DNA from: Heliomicrobium gestii
GTDB lineage: Bacteria; Bacillota; Desulfitobacteriia; Heliobacteriales; Heliobacteriaceae
Assembly: GCF_009877435.1 (NCBI RefSeq)
Contig: NZ_WXEX01000010.1
Location: forward strand, 62,001 to 126,000
Reading direction: 5' to 3'
Length of the DNA stretch: 64,000 nt
The first letter of the stretch is position 1. Every line of letters begins with the position of its first letter. This document shows, piece by piece, positions 38,797-45,682 of the stretch. Below the pieces are notes generated by a model. It ran no database searches and was not told the origin of the DNA. It was given only the letters and a program-made list of their open reading frames with translations. Made by a program: the position numbers and the translations under genes.

Positions 38797-39450
38797 TTAG
38801 GTGGCCGCACTTTTTCCGACTGGACAGCATGTAATGCACCTGCCACACCCCTCACACTTGCGCAAATCCACCTCGCCGCTTGCCTCCGGCGCTTGAGGGC
38901 AAAGGCGCAGGCAGAGCCCACAGTCGGTGCATCCAACCCCGTTATGCTCTGGTTGATGAATCGGCAAGCCTCCTTCCACCTCCACGCCAACGATCAGCAT
39001 CCGCGGTCCAAACCTCCGATGGATGAGCAGGCCGAAGGGCGACAAGTCGCCCAAACCCGCTGCCGCAGCCAGTTCGGGCAGGTTTGTTTTCGGCGAAAGG
39101 GATGTGTACAAGCGGTAGCGCCGGCCTTGAGCGCGCAGCACTCTTTCCAAATCAAGCAAGAAGTCGTGGCTGTCGTGAAAAGCGTCCAGATCGAAGACGT
39201 CGCTCTGCCACTTGAATATGAAAATGTGCGTCTCCCCTACGCGCCCGGTGTCATCGGGACGATTTAACAATCTATCGAGCGAAGGCAACGGTTGGCGATT
39301 GCGGCCTTGTCTGGCTCGCCACCGTTTCCACCATGCGTGCGGATCGCGCTTGAACAGCAGCAGGCTCGGGATCATGGTCCCAAAGAATTCGATGGCGGCG
39401 CCATTTTTGATCACACCGCGAAAGCGGATGCTTCTGCGACTCAAACTCAT
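38797..39450 (-). CDS. 4Fe-4S protein related to epoxyqueuosine reductase (QueG-like)
   Basis: 217 residues. The C-terminal part has two ferredoxin-type clusters (CTDCGLCLRLCP and CEGCGRCITCCP). The stretch before them, NLPELAAAAGLG...GLLIHRRFGPRMLIVGV, resembles the region that precedes the clusters in QueG and reductive dehalogenases. It is much shorter than QueG (about 350 aa) and lacks an obvious cobalamin-binding N-terminal domain, so it may be a divergent electron-transfer protein. ATG 39450 has AGGGGG close upstream; a perfect palindrome covers the next bases upstream. Confidence 0.7.
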   Translation of the reverse strand: MSLSRRSIRFRGVIKNGAAIEFFGTMIPSLLLFKRDPHAWWKRWRARQGRNRQPLPSLDRLLNRPDDTGRVGETHIFIFKWQSDVFDLDAFHDSHDFLLDLERVLRAQGRRYRLYTSLSPKTNLPELAAAAGLGDLSPFGLLIHRRFGPRMLIVGVEVEGGLPIHQPEHNGVGCTDCGLCLRLCPQAPEASGEVDLRKCEGCGRCITCCPVGKSAAT

Positions 39451-39459
39451 ATACCCCCT

Positions 39460-39483
39460 AGAGGTAATTTCGGTATTACCTCT
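39460..39483. promoter_or_regulatory. palindrome upstream of the Fe-S protein gene
   Basis: AGAGGTAAT and ATTACCTCT are perfect 9-base arms around TTCGGT, ten bases upstream of the start codon. It could be an operator or an RNA hairpin masking the ribosome site. Confidence 0.65.
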
Positions 39484-39690
39484 ATTCCACAAGCAGGAGG
39501 GTTTTCCTTCCTTCCGTAAGACCGGTGTAAATCAATTTCCAGTGAAAAAATATACCTCCATTAAAAGCTATGCCTAGGAATTGGGTAAAGAGTGTCGAAA
39601 AAAGTGACATGTCCGCACCTTTCGCACATCGAGGCAATCTTTTTTCAAGACATTAGGGCCAGAAATTACGCATTACGAGGAGGAAGGCAC

Positions 39691-40734
39691 ATGGCTAACG
39701 GCAACACCAAAGATCCCAATATCACAGAAGCCGATCCCGTCATTGGAACACCAGTGGAAGACAGCGAGGTTTTCCCGGGCCAGCAAAACTATGAAGACAC
39801 CTGCGCCATCCGCTCCCAGCAGTTTATCATCGAACAGTTCACAGGAACGCCCCTGACAGAAGAGCAACTGATGTCCGAAGCCAGCGCCCACGGCTGGTAT
39901 ACCCCCGGAGGTGGCACACCGATGGAGGACGTGGGCAATCTGCTCGAACTCCATGGAATCCCTGTCAACCGCATTGAAAACGCCAACATCTTCAATCTGG
40001 CCAACGAACTGGCTCAGGGACACAAGGTGATCATTGGTGTCGATTCAGGCGAACTTTGGCAGGAGCACCCGATTTTAAGCAGCATTGCTGATCATCTGGG
40101 CATCTCAGGCGTTGACCATGCCGTTGTGGTCAGCGGGATCGACACATCCGACCCAGAACATGTCAAGGTGATCGTCAGCGATCCCGGAACGGGAGAAGCT
40201 GCCGCTACATATCCCATGGAGGACTTTCTTGATGCCTGGCAGGACAGCGGTTGTTATATGGTGGCCACCCAGGATCCGGCGCCCGCTCACCTGCCTGAGA
40301 TGGAGCATTTTGACTATGACGCCGGTCACATTCCCGCTGTCGGCGATGTGCCTTTTGATGAGATGCAGGATCTCATGTATCATCCCGACGAGTGGTGGCG
40401 CTTGACAGAGACGTCTTGGGATCCCGATACCCTGCAGGCCAACCATGACCCGGTGGAAAACGATCCGGCGCACCACGACCCCGGCCAGCCGGAGAAACTG
40501 GCGGATCTGCTCGACGATGGCGATGACGCCCCTTCAACTATGGAGCAATTGCTGCATGAACTGAATCCCTTTGACAGCGATGATCCTTCCGATAACCCTT
40601 CTGACAGTCATCACGGTCACGATCATGACGATCATCATGATCAAAACGATTACCACGACCATGGGCCCGACCACCTGCACTCTTACGCCGATCTGCTCGA
40701 CGACGATCCCGCCGGCGGAGACGATTGGCTGTAA
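39691..40734 (+). CDS. C39-like cysteine peptidase with Asp/His-rich tail
   Basis: 347 residues. The first about 190 form a papain-fold C39-like peptidase: oxyanion Gln32 and nucleophile Cys38 in QNYEDTCAIRSQQ, His143 in GVDHAVVVSG and Asp164 in VSDPGTG. There is no signal peptide or ABC transporter, so it is not a bacteriocin exporter. The C-terminus is extremely acidic and then His-rich (HHGHDHDDHHDQNDYHDHG), a likely metal-binding tail, ending with DDDPAGGDDWL. ATG follows AGGAGGAAGG. The next gene starts 12 bases later; the two form a cassette bounded by a terminator. Substrate unknown. Confidence 0.78.
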   Translation: MANGNTKDPNITEADPVIGTPVEDSEVFPGQQNYEDTCAIRSQQFIIEQFTGTPLTEEQLMSEASAHGWYTPGGGTPMEDVGNLLELHGIPVNRIENANIFNLANELAQGHKVIIGVDSGELWQEHPILSSIADHLGISGVDHAVVVSGIDTSDPEHVKVIVSDPGTGEAAATYPMEDFLDAWQDSGCYMVATQDPAPAHLPEMEHFDYDAGHIPAVGDVPFDEMQDLMYHPDEWWRLTETSWDPDTLQANHDPVENDPAHHDPGQPEKLADLLDDGDDAPSTMEQLLHELNPFDSDDPSDNPSDSHHGHDHDDHHDQNDYHDHGPDHLHSYADLLDDDPAGGDDWL

Positions 40735-40746
40735 GGAGGGATCGCC

Positions 40747-43122
40747 ATGTCGGTGGCACAGATCAACGGGCGATTGAAACCGGGCGAAAGCATCATCGAA
40801 AACCCTGGCAGCGTCGATTCGCTGGATTTTACCGGTTCCTCACTCGTCGGCACGCGCACCTTCTATCTGTCCAACCAAGGCCGGGTCTTCGTTCACGATA
40901 CGGGGGGACTCTTTGGCGACCCCAAGGTGATCGTTCTATCGTTGCAAAAAGGCGATTTGCGAACTACCTTTGATGACCAGGTTCGTGTCGTTTACAGCAA
41001 GAAAAACGAGTACAACCTGTCCTTTTCCCTGCTCTACAGCCTTCCCAATTTCCTTTCCCTGAGCCGGCAGGCGCCCGGTCTCTTTGACATCCCAACAGAT
41101 TGCACCTATGTAAAGATCGATCAGAGCTTCTTCCCCGTCCAGATGAAAATGACCTGTGAGGCCATCCACCTCACCTCAGGCGGCTTGGAAAATACACTCC
41201 CCCTCAGGCGGGTCACATCATGCCAGTATGAAAAACCCTATTTGAAACTGACCGGACGCTTTGCCTGGTCTGATGGGGCGCAAAAAGACCGAACCGTCAC
41301 AAAAGCGGAACTGCTGGTGCTGGATGAGCCGGCAGCTCGAACCATTGTGGCAAACTGGTCCCGCTCCCCCAAACTGTTCGATCTCGTGCCCATCGACGCC
41401 ATGCTGCTGCCGGGCGAATATGCCGGCTCATTGGACGATGCCGCAAGGGGCTGCAGAGCGGCCCTGCTCGCTTTAAGCGAGACAAAAGCCCAGATCGTCG
41501 ATGAAGCGCAGATGCGCCTGCTGGCCGAACAAAAGGCCGACATTGAACAACCTGCTATCGCCTATGATCCTTACACGCAATCAATCTATCTCTTCCATGA
41601 TGACGACAACTGCCGACTCTCCTTAACGGACCCCAAAAAGGAGGAACAAGACTACCTATTCCAACGCTTTGGGGACGGATCGGACATCTTCTTGACCGAG
41701 GTCTTTGGCAGCCTCGGCGAAAAAGCCTGTATGGGTGAAAAGCTCCTCTTTGTCCACCGCCAAGGGGAGTGCCGTTTCATCGATCCTGCTGGCATGGAAA
41801 CAGTGCAGCGCTTCTTCGACCTAGACGCCGCGTTTTACTTCAACAACAGCGGCATTCCCTTCATCATCCATCGAGATCAGGTCCTATCTCTGCGCCTCAG
41901 TGAAGAAGACAAACAGAGCGTATACACTATGTTCTGGCAAACGGACGTGTCGCTGCAAAAACTATCCCAAACAGGACTATGCCTTGCCGAAAGCAGCAAC
42001 CAGCCCTTCCTCCTTCGCCTTGATGCTGACGGCTGTTCCCTGATGCAGGACTCATCGCGTCATCTCGACAAGTTCCCCTACTCCTCCCTGAAGCGGATTC
42101 AATATGTAGAGATCGCACAGGAAGAGGATGATTTCTGCCGCATCAGCCTCTTTGTGCAGGGGCGTGGCGAGGTGCCCCTGCGGGCGACGATGTGGACGAT
42201 CAAGGGACTGATTCAAGGCCAATACAGCTTTCTCAAAAAAGAGGCCACCCTGGCGCTTCCCGACAGCAGGCTCTTTGCACAGTGGTCTCAGGCGGTCAAC
42301 GACTATATCATGACCCAGCTGTTCTCCCAGTTCTTCATCATCGAAGTGGAGATTCAAAGGCTGCACGCGGCGGAGGTAGAGGAAAAAGAGAAGTTCACCC
42401 AGATCGCCAACTACCTCTTTTACGCCATGCAAGGGTTGAAAAAACACCTGGATATGCTCAGCATCTATCTGCCGATGATGCTGAAACAGGAGGAGCAGCG
42501 CCTAGCCAGAAAAGCGAAGCAGAACATCAAAGTGGAGGTCTTCAAAAACCTGCAGCGGGCGCTTTCCGGCATCACCGGCCAACTCTCCCGTTCCCTGTCC
42601 GAAGTGGAACGCAGCTTGGGTCCCATCTCCTATGTCATCGTCCCCCAACCGGAGATTGAAGACGATAACAGCGATCTGGTCCGGTGGGGCGCTACGATTG
42701 CCTCGGTGGCCATCAACCCCGCCTACGCCGTCAACCTGGTGCGCATGTTCTTTGACGAAGATGCCCGTGATAACAGGGAAAAAGCCAAAGACGAACTGGA
42801 ACGAAACCGCTTGAAGCTCTATGTGGAGCAGGCACTCCACAGCTACGAATACACGATGCGGGCCGTCCTGCCTTACTGCATTTCCGAAACGAGTGAAACG
42901 GTCAGCAAATACTACAAAAGCCTTGGCGACGGCTATGCGACCTTGCTCAAACTCAAGCCGGCGCGGGAGATGCTCTTCGAACGGTTCAGCGAACTGCACC
43001 TGTATAAGGAAATGCCGGTAAGCGCCTCTCACCTGCTCACCCGGCGGGCGATGTTGGAGAAAATCCGAAGCTCCATGGAGCGCATGAACGCCTTTATCCG
43101 CCAGTGCCGGTGGACCGACTGA
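40747..43122 (+). CDS. 791-residue protein of unknown function, partner of C39-like peptidase
   Basis: I do not recognise this family. The N-terminal about 540 residues contain repeating beta-rich segments of similar pattern (VLSLQKGDLRTTFDDQVRVVY; LPLRRVTSCQYEKPYLKLTG; FPYSSLKRIQYVEIAQEEDD) that suggest several PH-like or small-barrel domains. Residues about 540-620 are a charged, predicted coiled coil (EIQRLHAAEVEEKEKF), and the last about 180 are helical with a modest hydrophobic patch (WGATIASVAINPAYAVNLV). There is no signal peptide. GTAAGGAGG lies upstream, and the start is 12 bases after the peptidase stop, so both are made together. A scaffold, substrate or regulator of the peptidase is inference only. 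Confidence 0.75.
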   Translation: MSVAQINGRLKPGESIIENPGSVDSLDFTGSSLVGTRTFYLSNQGRVFVHDTGGLFGDPKVIVLSLQKGDLRTTFDDQVRVVYSKKNEYNLSFSLLYSLPNFLSLSRQAPGLFDIPTDCTYVKIDQSFFPVQMKMTCEAIHLTSGGLENTLPLRRVTSCQYEKPYLKLTGRFAWSDGAQKDRTVTKAELLVLDEPAARTIVANWSRSPKLFDLVPIDAMLLPGEYAGSLDDAARGCRAALLALSETKAQIVDEAQMRLLAEQKADIEQPAIAYDPYTQSIYLFHDDDNCRLSLTDPKKEEQDYLFQRFGDGSDIFLTEVFGSLGEKACMGEKLLFVHRQGECRFIDPAGMETVQRFFDLDAAFYFNNSGIPFIIHRDQVLSLRLSEEDKQSVYTMFWQTDVSLQKLSQTGLCLAESSNQPFLLRLDADGCSLMQDSSRHLDKFPYSSLKRIQYVEIAQEEDDFCRISLFVQGRGEVPLRATMWTIKGLIQGQYSFLKKEATLALPDSRLFAQWSQAVNDYIMTQLFSQFFIIEVEIQRLHAAEVEEKEKFTQIANYLFYAMQGLKKHLDMLSIYLPMMLKQEEQRLARKAKQNIKVEVFKNLQRALSGITGQLSRSLSEVERSLGPISYVIVPQPEIEDDNSDLVRWGATIASVAINPAYAVNLVRMFFDEDARDNREKAKDELERNRLKLYVEQALHSYEYTMRAVLPYCISETSETVSKYYKSLGDGYATLLKLKPAREMLFERFSELHLYKEMPVSASHLLTRRAMLEKIRSSMERMNAFIRQCRWTD

Positions 43123-43148
43123 TCGACAATCGTATGATCAGAGGCTCA

Positions 43149-43187
43149 AGAAAAGACCGCCTCGACACAAGAAGGCGGTCTTTTCTG
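43149..43187. terminator. bidirectional terminator
   Basis: AGAAAAGACCGCCT pairs with AGGCGGTCTTTTCT; U-rich on both sides. It ends the peptidase cassette and, on the other strand, leuA. Confidence 0.9.
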
Positions 43188-43260
43188 ATCAACTGTATCG
43201 TTACCTCTTTCGCAGAAGCGCGATTAAAACAGCTTGTTAAACGGCTTTGTTGAGGCCGAG

Positions 43261-44811
43261 TTATCTCAGTTTCGATAAGGCGTCCACATAGGCTTTGGCG
43301 CTCGCTTCGATGATATCGGTGCTGATCCCCCGTCCCACGACCGATGGGCTGTCGCCCGATGTGATTTTGACGGTGGCGTTCCCCAAAGCCGTGGCGCCCT
43401 GGCTGACAGAGCGAAGGTTGTAATCTTCTAAGCAGATCACGATGCCGGCGATCCGGTCAATGGCCTTGAAAACAGCATCGACGGGGCCATTGCCTGTCGC
43501 GGCGTCGGTGACGGCCAGGCCATCGATCTCAAGGGTTACCGTCGCGGTGGCCGTAGCCGTTGCGGCAGCCACCGGTGGGTTGCCGTCATCAGCGCCCTCT
43601 GTCGCCGAGACATGACCGTTTGTCACAACGGAGAAACTCTTCAGTTGATACCGGCGGGCCTCCGGCGCGCAGACACCCATCAAAGCGTGCAGATCCTCGT
43701 CATAGATCTCTTGCTTCTGATCGGCCAGATGCAAAAACTCCTGGTAGAGATGCTCCATGTCGCCTGCCTGGAGACTATAGCCCAGTTCCGCCAGCCGGTG
43801 TTTTAAAGCGTGGCGGCCGGAACGGGCGCTGAGCACGATCCGGTTGCGCGGCACTCCGATGATTTCCGGGTCGATGATCTCGTAGGTCTGCTTCTCCTTC
43901 AACACGCCATCCTGGTGGATGCCAGAGGCGTGCATATAGGCGTTGGCGCCGACGATCGCTTTGTGACTCGGCACAGGCACGCCGGTAATCATCGATACAA
44001 GGCGGCTTGTCGGGGCGATCTCCCGCGTGTTGATCCGGTGCTGCACATCATACCGCTGCTTCTGCGTGTAGATGGCCATGATCACCTCTTCCAGGGACGT
44101 GTTGCCGGCCCGTTCACCGATGCCATTGATCGTGCCTTCCACCTGATCGGCGCCGGCCTTGATGCCCGCCAGCGAGTTGGCTGTCGCCATGCCCAGGTCA
44201 TTGTGGCAGTGGATGCTCAATCGTACGCGATCCATATGGGGCACATTGTTTTTGACGAAGCCGATCAATTCGCCATATTCCCAAGGGGTGGCATATCCCA
44301 CCGTATCGGGCACGTTCACCACCGTCGCCCCGGCCTTGATGACCTCTGTCAACACTCGCACCAAAAAGTTGCGGTCGCTCCGGAAGGCGTCTTCGGCAAA
44401 AAACTCCACATCGTCCATGTAGGTCTTGGCATGGCGCACTGCGGCAGCGGCTGTTTCGATCACCTGATCGGGCCGCATCCGCAGCTTTTTCTCCATGTGC
44501 AGCGCCGACACGGCGATCCCCGTATGGATCCGGGGAGATTCCGCCTCCCGGAGCGCCTCGGCGCAACGGTCGATATCTTTGGCCACACAGCGTGACAAGC
44601 CGCAGACAGTGACCCCTTTTAACGCCCTGGCGATCGTTTGCACCGATACAAAGTCGCCTGGTGACGAGGCGGGAAAGCCCAATTCGATGACATCAACGCC
44701 CAAACGCACCAGTTGATGGGCCACTTCCAACTTCTCTTTCAGGTTCAATGTAATGCCCAGTGACTGTTCTCCGTCGCGCAAGGTGGTGTCGAAGATGTAG
44801 AGCCTTTTCAT
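43261..44811 (-). CDS. leuA: 2-isopropylmalate synthase
   Basis: Condenses acetyl-CoA with 2-oxoisovalerate in leucine synthesis. 516 residues: DTTLRDGEQSLG, metal-binding HCHNDLGMA, GIGERAGN and SGIHQDGVLK in the TIM barrel, and a C-terminal regulatory LeuA dimer domain (ending SVVGRGISTDIIEASAKAY) for leucine feedback. A low-complexity Ala/Thr stretch (AAATATATATV, about 420) sits in the linker. AGGGGG precedes ATG. Expression is controlled by the T-box leader upstream. Confidence 0.96.
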   Translation of the reverse strand: MKRLYIFDTTLRDGEQSLGITLNLKEKLEVAHQLVRLGVDVIELGFPASSPGDFVSVQTIARALKGVTVCGLSRCVAKDIDRCAEALREAESPRIHTGIAVSALHMEKKLRMRPDQVIETAAAAVRHAKTYMDDVEFFAEDAFRSDRNFLVRVLTEVIKAGATVVNVPDTVGYATPWEYGELIGFVKNNVPHMDRVRLSIHCHNDLGMATANSLAGIKAGADQVEGTINGIGERAGNTSLEEVIMAIYTQKQRYDVQHRINTREIAPTSRLVSMITGVPVPSHKAIVGANAYMHASGIHQDGVLKEKQTYEIIDPEIIGVPRNRIVLSARSGRHALKHRLAELGYSLQAGDMEHLYQEFLHLADQKQEIYDEDLHALMGVCAPEARRYQLKSFSVVTNGHVSATEGADDGNPPVAAATATATATVTLEIDGLAVTDAATGNGPVDAVFKAIDRIAGIVICLEDYNLRSVSQGATALGNATVKITSGDSPSVVGRGISTDIIEASAKAYVDALSKLR

Positions 44812-45006
44812 TGCCTTTTCCCCCTACCTTTTTCTCATGAGCTAATTCGATGTTGCTCCGTTCCGCCACGTTCTTTATACAGCGCAGGCGCGCCCCTTTC
44901 AGTTGGCGATCTCGCTCGTCGAAGCCCCCTATGTCTGCTGCATTTGCTAGGTCTGAAAGGTCTCCAAGGTCTAGCTCCATCCCGAACCACCCCCCTTCGC
45001 CGGAAA

Positions 45007-45295
45007 AACAAAAACCCCCTTCGCCTCAACCATTGAGACGAAGGGGGCCTTCGCGGTACCACTCAAAGAAACGGCAACAAGGGCCGCTCACTCACTTAGG
45101 ATACGGGAACAAAAACTCTCTCGCTCCGATATCCCCTTCCTTGTAACGGTGGAAGCTTCCGTCCGATTCTACTCTCCCATTAGGGATTTCGGTCGGCAAC
45201 TCTAGGGAGAGTTCCGTCCCTGCTTCGACCGCTTCGCACCAACCAGCGGCTCTCTGAGCTCCACATCGGGACCTACTATTCCCTTTCATCGTCTA
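45007..45295 (-). promoter_or_regulatory. T-box leader (leucine) of leuA
   Basis: Minus strand, in order: AGAGAGCC and GCTGGTTGGTGCGAAGCGG of stem I, specifier loop GGAACTCTCC with CTC at 45211-45209 (Leu codon), then the T-box GAGTGGTACCGCGA (45067-45052) and a terminator stem (GGCCCCCTTCGTCTC with GAGGCGAAGGGGG, then TTTTTG). Uncharged tRNA-Leu should stabilise the antiterminator and switch on leuA. About 195 further bases follow before the leuA start. Confidence 0.92.
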
Positions 45296-45323
45296 TTTCC
45301 GAATATTAGTGAAGTTGACCCGA

Positions 45324-45353
45324 ATTCTACCAGACTGTCAGTGGACTTGTCAA
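45324..45353 (-). promoter_or_regulatory. leuA operon promoter
   Basis: Minus strand: perfect TTGACA, 18 bases, TAGAAT. Transcription would begin near 45317, just before the T-box stem I. Confidence 0.8.
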
Positions 45354-45384
45354 TAGACGATAGGCGAAGAATGCAAAAGTCATA

Positions 45385-45623
45385 GAAAAATGGCCCCGGC
45401 TCATCGCCGGGGCGCACTGTTTACCTAGGAAACGGCAATGTACCCGCTATGCCGTTGCACCGTGGTTTCTAAACCTGCGCCTCGCAGGTGGGCATCTCAC
45501 GGCACGTCTTTGCCTTCCAATCAACGCTGGCCTGGCAGCCACTGCCGGTCTTGACTCCCGAATGTTTCCTGTAGGTTAGAAACATTCGCGGGCTGACGAA
45601 CACGGTAGGCACATTGCTGTTCG
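45385..45623 (-). ncRNA. ssrS: candidate 6S RNA
   Basis: An orphan transcription unit on the minus strand with an excellent promoter and terminator but no reading frame. The 5' GCAATGT (45617-45611) pairs with ACATTGC near the 3' end, and ACCGTG pairs with CACGGT further in, giving a long rod. The 5' strand carries CCTACCGTGTTCGTCAGC, close to the conserved GTGTTCG segment of 6S RNA; internal hairpins GAATGTTTC/GAAACATTC and CACCTGCG/CGCAGGT would frame a central bubble. 6S RNA sequesters RNA polymerase in stationary phase. The assignment rests on architecture and one motif. Confidence 0.6.
45386..45413 (-). terminator. terminator of the candidate 6S RNA
   Basis: Minus strand GCCCCGGC-GATGA-GCCGGGGC followed by CATTTTT. 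Confidence 0.9.
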
Positions 45624-45629
45624 AGGCTT

Positions 45630-45658
45630 ATTATAACACCTTTGCCCCGCTTTGTGAA
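45630..45658 (-). promoter_or_regulatory. promoter of the candidate 6S RNA
   Basis: Minus strand: TTCACA, 17 bases, perfect TATAAT with a TG extension. Only a 24-base gap separates it from the stop of the UPF0182 gene. Confidence 0.75.
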
Positions 45659-45682
45659 ATGGAAAATTAAATGAATTTCCAA

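Noticed and set aside
43810-44595. 261-codon plus-strand frame inside leuA
   Set aside because: Antisense to the conserved LeuA barrel; His/Gly-rich composition reflects reversed coding, not a real protein.
44693-44980. Possible small minus-strand gene between T-box and leuA
   Set aside because: It overlaps the leuA start in another frame and sits in the leader region; no ribosome site or family.
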